Counted from the stretch's first letter, positions 1 to 11,109 are shown. The stretch is DNA of 64,000 nucleotides from Burkholderia humptydooensis (GCF_001513745.1 NZ_CP013380.1:3038001-3102000); one strand, 5' to 3'. Notes: a model not told the origin generated them from the sequence alone. Program-made: numbers and translations.

Positions 1-24
1 GTGCGAGCGCCGCACGCCGCTCCG

Positions 25-189
25 TCAATCCGGATCGATCACGCCCGCGCACGCGTCGGTCGGCGCGGCCGCGACGTGGCCCACGACGGGCACGACCTTC
101 AGCCCCGCCGACGCGACCCGGCACGGCGCGGCGGCGAGCCCGCAGCCCGCCGTCGACGCACACAATGCAACGATCAACATCCACTTCAT
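25..189 (-). CDS. Small DUF6726-like lipoprotein
   Basis: A 54-residue protein. It opens with a short hydrophobic signal and a lipobox ending in Cys16 (STAGC), so it is probably a membrane-anchored lipoprotein facing the periplasm. The remainder is Ala/Val-rich with two further cysteines. A clear ribosome binding site (GGAGG, a few bases before the ATG at 189) supports the start. It lies 3' of purT on the same strand, about 150 bases further on. The match to the DUF6726 family is from memory. No function can be assigned. Confidence 0.75.
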   Translation of the reverse strand: MKWMLIVALCASTAGCGLAAAPCRVASAGLKVVPVVGHVAAAPTDACAGVIDPD

Positions 190-341
190 TGCCGCCTCCT
201 CTCCCGGCCTCGCCGCGCGCGGGTGCGCGGCATCGGGCCGGAAACCACGACTACCGAGAGCCCGGCGGCTCGCGGCGCGACCGGCACGATCCGGTTCCGG
301 CGAGCGCATTCGCCGGCGCGCGCGATGCGCGCCCTCCTTCG

Positions 342-1556
342 TCAGCGCGCGGACACCGGACGCACCGCGGCGGCCGCCCGCTTCGCGCGCTCGCGCGCTT
401 CGTCGACGTTCGCGCCCGTCGCGAGCGCGACGCCCATCCGGCGCTTCGCGAAGCTCTCCGGTTTGCCGAACAGGCGCAGGTCCGCACCCGGCACCGCGAG
501 CGCGTCGCGCACGCCCTCGAACGCGATGCCCGCCTCGTCGAGCCCGCCGTAGATCACGGCCGACGCGGCGGGCGTCGCGAGCGCGGGCTCGACCGGCAGG
601 CCGAGGATCGCGCGGGCATGCAATTCGAATTCCGACTGGCGCTGCGACGTGAGCGTCACGAGCCCCGTGTCGTGCGGACGCGGGCTCACTTCGGAGAACC
701 AGACGTCGTCGCCGCGCACGAACAGCTCGACGCCGAAGATCCCGCGGCCGCCGAGCGCGCTCGTCACGCGATGCGCGATGTCGCGCGAGCGCTCGAGCGC
801 CTTCGCGCTCATCGGCTGCGGCTGCCACGATTCGACGTAGTCGCCCGCAACCTGCACGTGCCCGATCGGCTCGCAGAAATAGGTGTGCGTGTCGAGGCTC
901 GCCGGATCGATCGCGCGCACCGTGAGCTGCGTGATCTCGTAATCGAACTCGACGAAGCCCTCGACGATCACTCGGCCGTGATTCACGCGGCCGCCCGCCA
1001 TCGCGTACTGCCACGCGGGCTCGACGTCCGCGTCGCGCCTGAGGACCGACTGCCCCTTGCCGGACGACGACATCACGGGCTTCACCACGCACGGGAAACC
1101 GATCTGCGCGACGGCCGCCTTGAACGCGTCGAACGACTGCGCGAACGCGTACGGCGACGTCGGCAGCCCGAGCTCCTCGGCTGCGAGCCGGCGAATGCCC
1201 TCGCGATTCATCGTGAGCTGCGTCGCGCGCGCGGTCGGGATCACCTCGGCGACGCCGGCCGCTTCGATCGCGGCGAGCGCGTCGGTCGCGATCGCCTCGA
1301 TTTCCGGCACGACGAGATGCGGACGCTCGGCGTCGACGAGCGCGCGCAGCGCGTCCGGATCGGTCATGTCGATCACGTGCGCGCGATGCGCGAGCTGATG
1401 ACCGGGCGCGTTCGGATAGCGATCGACGGCGATCACTTCGACGCCGAGCCGCTGCAACGCGATGATGACTTCCTTGCCCAACTCGCCCGCGCCGAGCAGC
1501 ATGACGCGCGTGGCGGACGGCGAAAGCGGCGTGCCGAGCCGCTGACCGATCTGCAT
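342..1556 (-). CDS. purT: Formate-dependent phosphoribosylglycinamide formyltransferase (GAR transformylase 2)
   Basis: A 404-residue cytoplasmic ATP-grasp enzyme. It uses formate and ATP to formylate glycinamide ribonucleotide in step three of de novo purine synthesis. The N-terminal preATP-grasp domain shows the nucleotide motif [10 protein letters not shown] near residue 20. The ATP-grasp core follows with [12 protein letters not shown] and, near the C-terminal part, [13 protein letters not shown], which are hallmarks of PurT. The start at 1556 ([13 protein letters not shown]) is chosen over the in-frame codon at 1607 because it gives the family length. It stands alone, as purT usually does. 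Identification is firm. Confidence 0.96.
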   Translation of the reverse strand: MQIGQRLGTPLSPSATRVMLLGAGELGKEVIIALQRLGVEVIAVDRYPNAPGHQLAHRAHVIDMTDPDALRALVDAERPHLVVPEIEAIATDALAAIEAAGVAEVIPTARATQLTMNREGIRRLAAEELGLPTSPYAFAQSFDAFKAAVAQIGFPCVVKPVMSSSGKGQSVLRRDADVEPAWQYAMAGGRVNHGRVIVEGFVEFDYEITQLTVRAIDPASLDTHTYFCEPIGHVQVAGDYVESWQPQPMSAKALERSRDIAHRVTSALGGRGIFGVELFVRGDDVWFSEVSPRPHDTGLVTLTSQRQSEFELHARAILGLPVEPALATPAASAVIYGGLDEAGIAFEGVRDALAVPGADLRLFGKPESFAKRRMGVALATGANVDEARERAKRAAAAVRPVSAR

Positions 1557-2112
1557 GAGATTTCCCGCTGGATGATGGATGGAGAAAACGACTTGCGATG
1601 CTAACACGCGGGGCTTGGGAGCCGGGATCGCGCGCTCGCGCGCCTCTTGCGTTCTCCACGCCTGTCGCGCCGCTCGGCGGTCATCGCGGCGTCGACGGCT
1701 TCAAGCGCGCCCGCCGCGATCCGTCGGCCCGCCGTCGGTCGACAGCGCCGCTCGCCTCGCGAACGCGAAGACATCCGCATCATCGAGCAATGCGCGGACC
1801 CGGCACGTCGGCGACACCCACGATAAGGCGCCGTGGGCAGGACGAGCGCGGGGAACGCAACGGGCACGCGTCATCCTTGCCTCCCACACGCCCGCGTCTC
1901 GCAACCATCCCTCGTCAATCAGCCGCCAATCGGCCGCCAATCGGTCGCGACACCCCGCATTGCCGCCGAATCGCGCAAGAAACGCATCGCATCGTCGCCG
2001 CAAAACGCATGAACGAACGCGTGCGGCGACTGTCCGCTCGCGTCCGACGACACGAGTGCGTTACCCTTACGGCTTCGCCCGCAACATTGAAGATTCGAAG
2101 AGGAACGAGGTC
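1557..2112. other. 556-bp intergenic region between divergent purT and META-domain lipoprotein genes
   Basis: No convincing gene is present. Several open frames cross the region but their Arg/Ala-rich translations look like high-GC shadows. A small tandem direct repeat of CCGCCAATCGG occurs near 1922-1943. Promoters for purT (minus) and the lipoprotein (plus) must lie here, but I cannot place boxes with confidence. Confidence 0.5.
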
Positions 2113-2661
2113 ATGTTCAATTCATCCGCAGCCGCGCACGTGCGCTTTCGCATCGTCCGCTCGCTGCGCGCGCCGCTCGGCGCGCTGACCGTCGCCGCGC
2201 TTCTCGCCGCCTGCACGATGCCGACTCATCCCGATTCGGGCGCCCCCGCCCCCGATCCGTTCAACCCCGCGACGATCCAGTTGATCGACGACACGAGCTG
2301 GGAGCTCGTCGGCTGGCGCAACGCCGACGGCTCGGCGCGCGACATCCCGCACGGCGACAACGGCGAGCCGATCAAGCTCGCGCTGTCGACCGAAACGGGC
2401 GTGCGGCGCGCGGCCGGCTTCTCGGGCTGCAACCGTTACATGGGCACCTACGACGTGAAGAACGGCGTGCTCGCGTTCGGCCCGCTCGCCGGCACGCGGA
2501 TGGCGTGCGGCGCGCCCGCGCGCGCCGCGCTCGAGCGCGACTACCTCGCCGCGCTCGGCCACATCTCGAAGGCCGGCGTGCAGATGCGCGCCCCGCAGCA
2601 ACTGATCATCATCACCGACGACGGCGCGACGCTGACGTTCGCGCGACGCGACGGCAAGTAA
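2113..2661 (+). CDS. META-domain (HslJ-like) lipoprotein
   Basis: A 182-residue protein. An Arg-rich N-terminus and hydrophobic stretch end in a lipobox (LLAAC, Cys34), so it should be lipidated and face the periplasm. After a Pro-rich spacer comes one META/HslJ-like domain, marked by WELVGWRNADG and the cysteine-containing FSGCNRYMGTY. A second cysteine in RMACG may form a disulfide. META-domain proteins of the HslJ type are linked to outer-membrane stress and drug tolerance, but no activity is known for this one. The start at 2113 follows a purine-rich ribosome site (AGAGGAACGAGG). Confidence 0.85.
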   Translation: MFNSSAAAHVRFRIVRSLRAPLGALTVAALLAACTMPTHPDSGAPAPDPFNPATIQLIDDTSWELVGWRNADGSARDIPHGDNGEPIKLALSTETGVRRAAGFSGCNRYMGTYDVKNGVLAFGPLAGTRMACGAPARAALERDYLAALGHISKAGVQMRAPQQLIIITDDGATLTFARRDGK

Positions 2662-2836
2662 GCGCCGCGCGGCGCGCGGCGGACGGCCCTGCCGGCGAAC
2701 CGGACGGCGGGCGCCATCCGCCGGGCCGCGCGCACGACGGCGGCGCGACGGCGCGCCGTTCCTGAAAACATCTTCGTCGACCGGTTAAACTCGACGGCGT
2801 CGCGCGTCGCGCCCCGTCCTCCTCCTGTTTCTGAGC

Positions 2837-5800
2837 ATGCAAACGGTAGTCCTCGGCTGGTTCGGCTTTTCGGCCGTCTGGTTCATTCCTCTTTTCTGGC
2901 GGCTCGCCAAGGCGTCGCTGCCGGGCGGCGGCGGCCTCGCGGGCCCCGGCTCGATCCGGCTATGGCTCGGCTTCTTCTGCGTGCTGATCGCGAGCTGCAC
3001 GCTCGCGACCGCGCTGACGGGCGACGCGACGACGAACGCGCTCGGCCACGCGCTCGCGGGCGGCTTCGAGCGCGTGTTCGGCCACGTCGGCACGCCGTTC
3101 GCGATGGTCGCGCTGTTCGTCGTCGGGCTGCCGTGGCTCGTCGGCGTCCGCTGGCGGCAGGTGAACACGTGGCTCGACGCATCGTTCGGCATCCGCTTCG
3201 CGCGCGAGCGCGGCGACGAGGAATCGCGCGGCGTCGCGGACCTGCCGCGCGCCGCATTGCACCGCGACGACGACCGGCGCGTGCGCCGCGCGGCCGACGT
3301 GCAGCCGACGACCGCGCATACGGTCAACCCGATGGCGCCACGGCAGAACGGCCGTTATGCGCGGCCGACGCTCTGGAAGCCGAACGACGCGCAGCGCGGC
3401 GACCGGCGCAACGCGCCGGCGGGCGCCGCGGCGCGGGCCGCCGTCGAGCCGGCCGCGCCGGCCGGCTGGCTCAAGCCGGGCGCGCCGTCGCGGGGCGCGG
3501 CATCGACTGCGGCAGCGGGAACGGTGACGGCCGGCGTCGCGAAAACGGCCGGCGCCGGCACGTCGACGGCCGCATTCGCAAAGGCTGCCGGCACCGAGCC
3601 GGCGAAAACGGCCGGCATCGCCATGCCCGCCGACAACGCGCCGATGACGGTCGATCCGACGCCATCGGCGAGCGGCATGCCGAAGACCGCCGGTCTCGCG
3701 ATGCCGGGAAGCGGCATCGCGAAAACGCCGCCCCCCGTTTCGGCCACGCCCGCGGCAACCGCCGCCGCGAAGCCTGCCGCCGCGAAGCCTACCGGTGCGG
3801 CGATGGCGTCGGGCGGACTGCCGAAGGCGGCGAGCCACGCGGCATCGACGGGCGGGGCAGCCGCCTCGCTCGTTATGCCCGTTGCACCCGGTTCGTCGGC
3901 GACGTCGCCCGCCGCGTTCGCGCCGGCTGCGACCGGCGTCGCGAAGCCGATCGGATCGACCGCAGCCGTCGCAGCGATCGGCAAACGCGCGCAAGCGCGC
4001 CCGGCCCCGCCCGATCCGCGCTTCGCGCCGCGCCGGCCGGTGACGCAGGCCGCCGTGTCGGCGGCCCGCAATCGGCCGATGACGTTCACGCCGTCGCGGC
4101 AGGCAACCGTCGCGGCGCGCGACGGCGCCGCGACGCCCCCGCAACCCGCAGCCCGCGCGCAGACGGCGGCGGCACCCGCCGAGATCGCGCGCAAGCGGCC
4201 GGCGGGCCCGGCGCGCGCGCCGCTCTATGCGTGGAACGAGAAGCCTGCGGAACGCATCGCGCCTGCGGCGAGCGTGCACGAGACACTGCGTTCGATCGAG
4301 GCCAGCGCCGCGCAATGGACGGCGCTGGCGGGCGCAACGGGCGCAGCCGCAGCACCTGGGACGGCGCGTGAATCGATGATTGCATCGGCTGCGCCGTCGC
4401 ACGGCGCGGCGGTGACGGCCGCGTCGGGCAGGCACGCGCCGACGACCGCGGAAACGGCCGCCGTCGCGGCCCCTGCGGGCATCGCAACGGTTGCGCCGGC
4501 TGACGATGAAATTGCGCCGTGCGTCGCCGACGGCGTCACCTGCGCTGCCGAGGACGGCGTAATCGCTGCCGTCGAATCGACGACGGTATGCGCGGCGCCC
4601 GCAGCCGTCGGCTCCGACGCGATCGCCGACGCCGACGCCGACGCTCGCGCGGCTGCGTCGGCCGTCGATCCCGCTTCCAGCGTCGGCATGGGCACATGTG
4701 TCGCGCACGGCCGAGAAACGGACATCGCCGTCGAGGCGGCGCTGACGGCGACCGAAGAGGCGCGTCCTGCTAACGCGTCCTTCGCACCCGACGCCGCCGA
4801 CATGCCGCTGTCGACGGTGAAATCGATGAGCGCCGCCGCCTCGAACGGGAACGAACGGCACCCCGCCGCCGTCCCGGCAGGCGTCGCGCCTGCTTCGCCG
4901 TCCGCTGCCGCGACCGCCGCTGATGTCGGCTCACAAGCCGCGGCGATGAACGCCGACGCGATGGATCGCCAGTCGATCGCGACCGCGAGCAACGAGACCG
5001 CCCAAGCCGTTGCGCGGCCGGCCGTCGCCGCCGATTCGCGCGCGGCGACGAGCGTGTCGCCCACGGTCGACGACATGCCACGCGCGCTCGCGCCACGGGA
5101 GGACGCGAGCGATACCGCCGCTGCGGCCGCTGCCTCCGCGACCACGCAAACCGAATCGCGCATGCATTTGCAATCGCAATCACAATCGCCGCGAGCCGCG
5201 ACCGCAATCGGCGCGACCGCTTCGCAACCGGCGCCCATCGCGCCGCAATCGAGCGGCGCGGCCGCCCTCCTCCGATCGGGCGACGCCACTGCCCGTCCCA
5301 CGACGGGCATTCAGCACAGCGAAGCGCAAGCCGCGACGCAAAGCATGACAGCGCCCGCTCCGGACAAGACCGCGGCAGCCGTATCGAACGACTCGAACGT
5401 CCAAAGCGCACCTGCTTCGGCCATGTCGCCGGCTGCGCCGGCGACGCCGGGCGCCGCGGCGGCCCCGGTCGTTTCGGCGCCTTCCACGACGCAGACGTCG
5501 ACAGGCCATGCAGCAGGCGCGATCGGCATCGTCGGCGCGGCATTCGGCATGCTCGACGCGGCCCGCGCGGCGGCCGCGACTGAGCCGGCCGCAACGGCAA
5601 GCGCGAACGCCACGACGCCTGCTGTTAGCGCACCCGCGTTCGATCGAGCCGCATCCGGTGCCACTGCCGCGCCGCCGAACGTGCCGAATGCGACGCTGCC
5701 CGGCAGCGCCAAGCCAAGCGCGGCCGTATCGAATTCGATCGCGTCGCTCACAGGCGCATCGGCCGTCGCGTCGACCGCGAGCACGCCGGCGATTGCGTCG

Positions 5801-7582
5801 ACAGGTGTCGCAACCTCGGTCGCCTCCACGGCGGACAGCATTTCACCGAGCGTCGCTCCTGCGCTCGCCGCCGCGTCGAATGCGATCGTGTCGCCCGCCG
5901 GTGCATCGGCCGCCGCGCCGGACGTTGCGCAAGCCACGCGAGTCGCCGGCGCACCAGGCACACCAGAAACGCCCGCCCCATCGCCCGTCTCCGCCACGTC
6001 GACGGCGCCCGCCCCCCAGCCGAACGCCGTCCCCGCCGAGCCCGCCCGCCCGACCCGCCCGCCCGCGCCGAACGCGTTCGAGTTCCACGCGCCCGCCGCG
6101 TCGAACGTCGAGCTGCCGACGCTCGACCTGCTCGAGCCCGCCTGCGACACGATCGAGGCGATCTCCGACGAGCATCTCGCGCAAACCGGCCAGATCATCG
6201 AGCAGCGCCTGCAGGAGTTCAAGGTGCCGGTGACGGTCGTCGGCGCGTCGGCGGGCCCGGTGATCACGCGCTTCGAGATCGAGCCCGCGCTCGGCGTGCG
6301 CGGCAGCCAGATCGTCGGCCTGATGAAGGACCTGTCGCGCGGCCTCGGCCTCACGTCGATCCGCGTCGTCGAGACGATCCCCGGCAAGACCTGCATGGGC
6401 CTCGAACTGCCGAACGCCAAGCGCCAGATAATCCGCCTGTCCGAAATTCTCGCGTCGCGCCAATACCAGCACTCGGCATCACAACTCACGATCGCGATGG
6501 GCAAGGGCATCACCGGCAACCCGGTCGTCACCGATCTCGCGAAGGCGCCGCACATGCTCGTCGCCGGCACGACGGGCTCGGGCAAGTCGGTCGCGATCAA
6601 CGCGATGATCCTGTCGCTGCTGTACAAGGCGACGCCCGAGGACGTGCGGCTCATCATGATCGACCCGAAGATGCTCGAGCTGTCGGTCTACGAAGGCATC
6701 CCGCATCTGCTCGCGCCCGTCGTCACCGACATGAAGCTCGCCGCGAACGCGCTCACCTGGTGCGTCGGCGAGATGGAGAAGCGCTACCGGCTGATGTCCG
6801 CGCTCGGCGTGCGCAACCTCGCGAGCTTCAACCAGAAGATCCGCGACGCCGTCGCGAAGGAAAAGAAGATCGGCAACCCGTTCTCGCTGACGCCCGACGA
6901 TCCCGAGCCGCTGTCGACGCTGCCCCTCATCGTCGTCGTGATCGACGAGCTCGCCGATCTGATGATGGTCGCCGGCAAGAAGATCGAGGAGCTGATCGCG
7001 CGGCTCGCGCAGAAGGCGCGCGCAGCCGGCATCCATCTGATCCTCGCGACGCAGCGCCCGTCCGTCGACGTGATCACGGGCCTCATCAAGGCGAACATTC
7101 CGACGCGCGTCGCGTTCCAGGTGTCGTCGAAAATCGACTCGCGCACGATCCTCGACCAGATGGGCGCCGAATCGCTGCTCGGCCAGGGCGACATGCTGTT
7201 CCTGCCGCCCGGCACGGGCTACCCGCAGCGCGTGCACGGCGCGTTCGTCGCGGACGAGGAAGTGCACCGGATCGTCGAATACCTGAAGCAGTTCGGCGAG
7301 CCGCAGTACGAGGAAGGCATTCTCGACGGGCCGAGCGCGGAAGGCGGCGCACAGGATCTGTTCGGCGAAGCGCCGGACGCGGAAGCCGATCCGCTCTACG
7401 ACGAGGCCGTCGCGTTCGTCGTGCGCACGCGGCGCGCGTCGATCTCGTCGGTGCAGCGGCAGTTGCGCATCGGCTACAACCGCGCGGCGCGGCTCGTCGA
7501 GCAGATGGAAGCGGCCGGCCTCGTATCGCCGATGGGCATCAACGGCAGCCGCGAAGTGCTCGCGCCGCCGCTGGCCGAGTAA
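2837..7582 (+). CDS. ftsK: FtsK/SpoIIIE DNA translocase with an exceptionally long linker
   Basis: A 1581-residue septal DNA pump that moves chromosome ends away from the closing septum. The N-terminus shows about three membrane helices (roughly residues 4-24, 40-62 and 88-108), one fewer than E. coli FtsK. The segment matching its first helix appears to be missing, and no upstream in-frame start codon is visible. Residues from about 115 to 1085 are an Ala/Pro/Thr/Ser linker of low complexity. The motor follows from about 1090, with Walker A GTTGSGKS at 1244-1251 and the Walker B region [10 protein letters not shown]. The last 60 or so residues are a gamma winged-helix (KOPS-reading) domain. 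The motor and gamma domains make the call firm. The linker is far longer than in most homologues. Confidence 0.95.
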   Translation: MQTVVLGWFGFSAVWFIPLFWRLAKASLPGGGGLAGPGSIRLWLGFFCVLIASCTLATALTGDATTNALGHALAGGFERVFGHVGTPFAMVALFVVGLPWLVGVRWRQVNTWLDASFGIRFARERGDEESRGVADLPRAALHRDDDRRVRRAADVQPTTAHTVNPMAPRQNGRYARPTLWKPNDAQRGDRRNAPAGAAARAAVEPAAPAGWLKPGAPSRGAASTAAAGTVTAGVAKTAGAGTSTAAFAKAAGTEPAKTAGIAMPADNAPMTVDPTPSASGMPKTAGLAMPGSGIAKTPPPVSATPAATAAAKPAAAKPTGAAMASGGLPKAASHAASTGGAAASLVMPVAPGSSATSPAAFAPAATGVAKPIGSTAAVAAIGKRAQARPAPPDPRFAPRRPVTQAAVSAARNRPMTFTPSRQATVAARDGAATPPQPAARAQTAAAPAEIARKRPAGPARAPLYAWNEKPAERIAPAASVHETLRSIEASAAQWTALAGATGAAAAPGTARESMIASAAPSHGAAVTAASGRHAPTTAETAAVAAPAGIATVAPADDEIAPCVADGVTCAAEDGVIAAVESTTVCAAPAAVGSDAIADADADARAAASAVDPASSVGMGTCVAHGRETDIAVEAALTATEEARPANASFAPDAADMPLSTVKSMSAAASNGNERHPAAVPAGVAPASPSAAATAADVGSQAAAMNADAMDRQSIATASNETAQAVARPAVAADSRAATSVSPTVDDMPRALAPREDASDTAAAAAASATTQTESRMHLQSQSQSPRAATAIGATASQPAPIAPQSSGAAALLRSGDATARPTTGIQHSEAQAATQSMTAPAPDKTAAAVSNDSNVQSAPASAMSPAAPATPGAAAAPVVSAPSTTQTSTGHAAGAIGIVGAAFGMLDAARAAAATEPAATASANATTPAVSAPAFDRAASGATAAPPNVPNATLPGSAKPSAAVSNSIASLTGASAVASTASTPAIASTGVATSVASTADSISPSVAPALAAASNAIVSPAGASAAAPDVAQATRVAGAPGTPETPAPSPVSATSTAPAPQPNAVPAEPARPTRPPAPNAFEFHAPAASNVELPTLDLLEPACDTIEAISDEHLAQTGQIIEQRLQEFKVPVTVVGASAGPVITRFEIEPALGVRGSQIVGLMKDLSRGLGLTSIRVVETIPGKTCMGLELPNAKRQIIRLSEILASRQYQHSASQLTIAMGKGITGNPVVTDLAKAPHMLVAGTTGSGKSVAINAMILSLLYKATPEDVRLIMIDPKMLELSVYEGIPHLLAPVVTDMKLAANALTWCVGEMEKRYRLMSALGVRNLASFNQKIRDAVAKEKKIGNPFSLTPDDPEPLSTLPLIVVVIDELADLMMVAGKKIEELIARLAQKARAAGIHLILATQRPSVDVITGLIKANIPTRVAFQVSSKIDSRTILDQMGAESLLGQGDMLFLPPGTGYPQRVHGAFVADEEVHRIVEYLKQFGEPQYEEGILDGPSAEGGAQDLFGEAPDAEADPLYDEAVAFVVRTRRASISSVQRQLRIGYNRAARLVEQMEAAGLVSPMGINGSREVLAPPLAE

Positions 7583-7625
7583 GCGCGGCGGGACGCGGCG
7601 GCGCGAAGCGCGGCACGGCTTCGAT

Positions 7626-7647
7626 GCCGGGCGGCGCGCCGCCCGGC
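7626..7647. terminator. Perfect 11-bp inverted repeat between convergent genes
   Basis: GCCGGGCGGCG is followed at once by its exact reverse complement. The repeat sits between the ftsK stop and the stop of the converging lactonase gene, which it just precedes. There is no T-run, so intrinsic termination is uncertain. Position and symmetry suggest a shared 3' end structure. Confidence 0.4.
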
Positions 7648-7648
7648 G

Positions 7649-8884
7649 TCACCGCACCGGCACGAACGTGAAGTCGACCGGCTTGCCGATCCTGAACTGC
7701 GCCGGATTCGGCTCGAGGCGGCCGCTCGCGACATCGCGCCTGAACACGAACACGCTGTCGCTGTCCTGGTTGCCGACGATGAGCCACTTGCCGCTCGGAT
7801 CGATCGCGAACTCGCGCGGCGTCTTGCCGAGGCTCGACTGCCGGCCGACGAGCTTCAATTTGCCGTCGGCCGCGTTCACCGCGTAGATCACGATGTCGTT
7901 CGCGTCGCCGCGATTGGTCGCGTACAGGAAGCGCCCGTCCGGCGACAGATGCAGCGCGCCGCCGCCGACCTTGCCCGCGAAGCCCGGCGCCGTCATCGGC
8001 ACGGTCTCGACGTGCGCGAGCCGGCCGTCGTCGTAGCGGTACACGCCGACCGACGCGTTCAGCTCGTTGGTCACGTAAGCGAACCGCCCGCTTGCGCCGA
8101 ACACGAGATGGCGTGGGCCCGAGCCCGCCTTCACGAGCGTGTAGCGCGACTCGGTCGGGCCGATGAGGCCGCGGCCGCCGTCCGGCGCGTAGCGGTACGA
8201 GTAGAGCTTGTCCGCGCCGAGGTTCTGCACGAACAGGTACTTGCCGTCCGGCGAGAACACGGTCGAATGGACATGCGCGCCGTCCTGCCGCCCCGTCACC
8301 GGGCCCGTGCCCTCGTGATGCACGTTCAGCACCGCTGCGCCGAGCGCGCCCGTCGCCTCGACCGGAAACACCGAGAAGCTGCCGCCCGGATCGGACGCGA
8401 CCGAATAGTTCGCCGCGACGAGATAGCGCCCGTCCGGCGACAGGCTCAGGTAGCACGGATCGTTCCCTTGCGCCGACACGCGGTTGACGAACTGGAGGGC
8501 GCCCGTCTTCGCGTCGAAGGCGAATGCGCTGACGCCGCCGCGCACGCTCGCGGGGCCGGCGTCGCCCGGCAGTTCGTTGACCGCGTACACGCGGCGGCCG
8601 TCGCGGCTCGCGACGAGGTACGACGGGTTCTCGGCCTTCGCCGACGACACGGGCGTCGCGCGGCCCGAGTCGGTATCGAAGCGATACACGTAGATGCCGT
8701 CGCTGCCCGCGCCCGTATAGGTGCCGACGAGCAGGTTGTACACGCCGCCCGCGGGGCCGCCGCTCGCATCCTGCGCGAACGAGGGATTGCCGAAAAGCGG
8801 CAGCGCGAGCGCGAAACCTTTCATCCAGTGACTCAGCCTAAGCGGGAAAGCGAACGACGAAGGCGCGTGAGCGCGTCGGGTCAT
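7649..8884 (-). CDS. Secreted lactonase-family beta-propeller protein (6-phosphogluconolactonase-like)
   Basis: A 411-residue protein. A signal peptide is visible (hydrophobic stretch ending near PSFAQDA, about residue 38), so it is predicted to be periplasmic. The mature part is a seven-bladed propeller of the Pgl/YbhE lactonase family, seen as repeated blocks such as YLSLSPDGRYL, VFSPDGKYLFVQN, HLSPDGRFLYATNRG and AIDPSGKWLIVGN. Cytoplasmic homologues hydrolyse 6-phosphogluconolactone; a secreted member more likely acts on another lactone or only binds. A very strong ribosome site (AAGGAGGT) precedes the ATG at 8884. The gene diverges from the GH15 gene across about 170 bases. Confidence 0.85.
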   Translation of the reverse strand: MTRRAHAPSSFAFPLRLSHWMKGFALALPLFGNPSFAQDASGGPAGGVYNLLVGTYTGAGSDGIYVYRFDTDSGRATPVSSAKAENPSYLVASRDGRRVYAVNELPGDAGPASVRGGVSAFAFDAKTGALQFVNRVSAQGNDPCYLSLSPDGRYLVAANYSVASDPGGSFSVFPVEATGALGAAVLNVHHEGTGPVTGRQDGAHVHSTVFSPDGKYLFVQNLGADKLYSYRYAPDGGRGLIGPTESRYTLVKAGSGPRHLVFGASGRFAYVTNELNASVGVYRYDDGRLAHVETVPMTAPGFAGKVGGGALHLSPDGRFLYATNRGDANDIVIYAVNAADGKLKLVGRQSSLGKTPREFAIDPSGKWLIVGNQDSDSVFVFRRDVASGRLEPNPAQFRIGKPVDFTFVPVR

Positions 8885-9058
8885 CGGAACCTCCTTGCAT
8901 CGATCCGTCTCAAGTGATGTGATGTTGCGAAGCGCGGGCCCTTCGAACGCCCGCGCCGCGCAGTCCGCCGAGTATACGGGCCCGTGCGCGCCGCCGTACA
9001 GCGCGGCGCGAAAATGCCCGGATCGTGAACGACAAGGATTGCTGGAGGATCGCCGCCC

Positions 9059-10891
9059 ATGCCCGCCCTCATCGAAGACTACGCCCTCGTCGGCGACGGC
9101 CACACGGCCGCGCTGATCTCCCGGGACGGCTCGGTCGACTGGCTGTGCTGGCCCCGTTTCGATTCCGGCGCGTGCTTCGCCGCGCTCGTCGGCACGCCGG
9201 AGCACGGCCGCTGGCTCGTCGCGCCCGCCGACGACGTGCGCGTGAGCGCGACGTCGCGCCGCTACCGCGGCGACACGCTGATCCTCGAAACCGACTACGA
9301 GAACGACGCCGGCGCCGTCACGGTGATCGACTTCATGCCGCCCGGCAGCGGCTGGTCGGAACTCGTGCGGATCGTCGTCGGCCGGCGCGGCGAGATGAAG
9401 ATGCAGATGCAGCTCGTGTTGCGTTTCGACTACGGCTTCTCGGTCCCGTGGGTCACGCGGCTGCCGCGCGAGGCGGGCGTGAAGGCGATCGCCGGCCCGG
9501 ATACGGTCGTGCTGCGCACGCCCGTGCCGCTGTCGGGCGAGAACCTGCATACGGTCGCCGAATTCACGGTGAAGGCGGACGAGCGCGTGCCGTTCTCGCT
9601 GTCCTACGCGCCGTCGCACCTGCGGCTGCCGCCCGCGCGCGAGCCGCTGTCGATGCTCGCGCGCACCGAGAACCATTGGCTCGAATGGTCGGCGCGGTGC
9701 CCGTTGCGCGGCCGCTACGCGGCCGCCGTGCGCCGCTCGCTGATCACGCTGAAGGCGCTCGCGTACGAGCCGACGGGCGGCATCGTCGCCGCGCCGACGA
9801 CGTCGCTGCCCGAGCAGTTGGGCGGCACCCGCAACTGGGACTACCGCTACTGCTGGCTGCGCGACGCGACGATCACGCTGCTCGCGTTGATGCGCGGCGG
9901 CTACTACGACGAGGCGCGCGCGTGGCGCACGTGGCTCGGCCGCGTGATGGCCGGCTCGCCCGAGCAGATCCAGATCATGTACGGAATTGCGGGCGAGCGG
10001 CGCCTGCCCGAGATGGAGCTCCACTGGCTGCCGGGCTACCACGATTCGCGCCCGGTGCGCATCGGCAACAACGCGGCGAACCAGTTGCAGCTCGACGTGT
10101 TCGGCGAAGTGATGGCCGCGCTGCACGTTGCGCGTGTGGGCGGCCTGCAGGCGGACGACACGGTCTGGTCGGTCCAGACGACGCTGCTCGCGCACCTCGA
10201 GAAGATCTGGCGCGAGCCGGATGAAGGCATCTGGGAGACGCGCGGCGGCCGCCGGCACTTCACGTTCTCGAAGGTGATGGCGTGGGTCGCGTTCGATCGC
10301 GCGATCAAGTCGGCCGAGATGTTCCGGCTGCCCGCGCCGCTCGAGCGCTGGCGCGCGGTGCGCGACGAGATCCACGCGGACGTCTGCGCGAACGGCTGGA
10401 ATCCGCGGCTGCGCGCGTTCACGCAGAGCTACGGCAGCGACGCGCTCGACGCGAGCGTGCTGATGCTGCCGCTCGTCGGCTTCCTGCCGCCCACCGATTC
10501 GCGCGTCTCGGACACCGTCGCCGCGATCGAGCGTGGCCTGATGCGCGACGGCCTCGTGCTGCGCTACCACACGAGCGAATACGACGACGGCCTGCCGCCC
10601 GGCGAAGGCACGTTTCTCGCATGCAGCTTCTGGCTCGTCGACAATCTCGCGCTCCTCGGCCGCATCGACGATGCGCACGCGCTGTTCCGCCGCCTGCTGT
10701 CGCTCACCAACGACCTCGGCCTGCTTGCCGAGGAATACGATCCCGTGACGCGTCGCCAGGTAGGGAATTTCCCGCAGGCGTTCTCGCACGTCGGGCTCGT
10801 GCACACCGCGTTCAACCTGATGCATCATGAAGAGGAAATGCTGCGCGCGGCCGGCCAGCCTACGGCGGCGGACGCCGTCGCCGGACGCTAG
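9059..10891 (+). CDS. Glycoside hydrolase family 15 protein (glucoamylase/trehalase-like)
   Basis: A 610-residue protein with no signal peptide, so probably cytoplasmic. The N-terminal GH15 beta-sandwich domain begins PALIEDYALVGDGHTAALIS. The (alpha/alpha)6 barrel contains the signature NWDYRYCWLRDA at 259-270. EEYDP around residues 558-562 is followed by GNFPQAFSH, the region that carries the catalytic base in this family. Members hydrolyse alpha-glucosidic bonds in glucans or trehalose. The substrate cannot be read from sequence. The start at 9059 follows a GGAGGA ribosome site. Family assignment is firm, specificity open. Confidence 0.9.
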   Translation: MPALIEDYALVGDGHTAALISRDGSVDWLCWPRFDSGACFAALVGTPEHGRWLVAPADDVRVSATSRRYRGDTLILETDYENDAGAVTVIDFMPPGSGWSELVRIVVGRRGEMKMQMQLVLRFDYGFSVPWVTRLPREAGVKAIAGPDTVVLRTPVPLSGENLHTVAEFTVKADERVPFSLSYAPSHLRLPPAREPLSMLARTENHWLEWSARCPLRGRYAAAVRRSLITLKALAYEPTGGIVAAPTTSLPEQLGGTRNWDYRYCWLRDATITLLALMRGGYYDEARAWRTWLGRVMAGSPEQIQIMYGIAGERRLPEMELHWLPGYHDSRPVRIGNNAANQLQLDVFGEVMAALHVARVGGLQADDTVWSVQTTLLAHLEKIWREPDEGIWETRGGRRHFTFSKVMAWVAFDRAIKSAEMFRLPAPLERWRAVRDEIHADVCANGWNPRLRAFTQSYGSDALDASVLMLPLVGFLPPTDSRVSDTVAAIERGLMRDGLVLRYHTSEYDDGLPPGEGTFLACSFWLVDNLALLGRIDDAHALFRRLLSLTNDLGLLAEEYDPVTRRQVGNFPQAFSHVGLVHTAFNLMHHEEEMLRAAGQPTAADAVAGR

Positions 10892-10969
10892 CGCCGAACC
10901 ACGTTTGCGCGACAAACGTAAGACAAGGTCAGATGTCGAAGCAACGCTCGGAAATGCGGGTATGCTGCG

Positions 10970-10998
10970 TTGCGACACCCCTGAATGTCCGATATGAT
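10970..10998 (+). promoter_or_regulatory. Sigma-70 type promoter upstream of phaZ
   Basis: A -35 box TTGCGA at 10970-10975 and a -10 box TATGAT at 10993-10998 are separated by exactly 17 bases. This is unusually good for so GC-rich a genome. It lies about 110 bases before the phaZ start. Confidence 0.65.
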
Positions 10999-11040
10999 CA
11001 GTCGCGACTGATTCGATCCGACGAGTGAATCGGTCCGATT
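10997..11040. promoter_or_regulatory. Two palindromes overlapping and following the phaZ promoter: candidate operators
   Basis: A perfect 16-bp palindrome (ATCAGTCG followed by CGACTGAT, 10997-11012) begins inside the -10 box. A second perfect palindrome (AATCGG T CCGATT) lies at 11028-11040. Their position over the likely transcription start suggests repressor binding. The TetR-family gene just beyond phaZ is an obvious candidate, but nothing in the sequence proves the link. Confidence 0.55.
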
Positions 11041-11109
11041 GCTGACTGACACGGCACGCCGCGGCGCCCCGCGCCGCCTTCGCGCACCGTTCTCCCATCG
11101 GGAGCTCGC

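Noticed and set aside
2960..6657. Very long open frames antisense to ftsK (for example 2960-4861 and 5311-6657 on the minus strand)
   Set aside because: They mirror the repetitive GC-rich linker. Their translations are Arg- or Ala-rich with no domain, and the plus-strand FtsK frame is certain.
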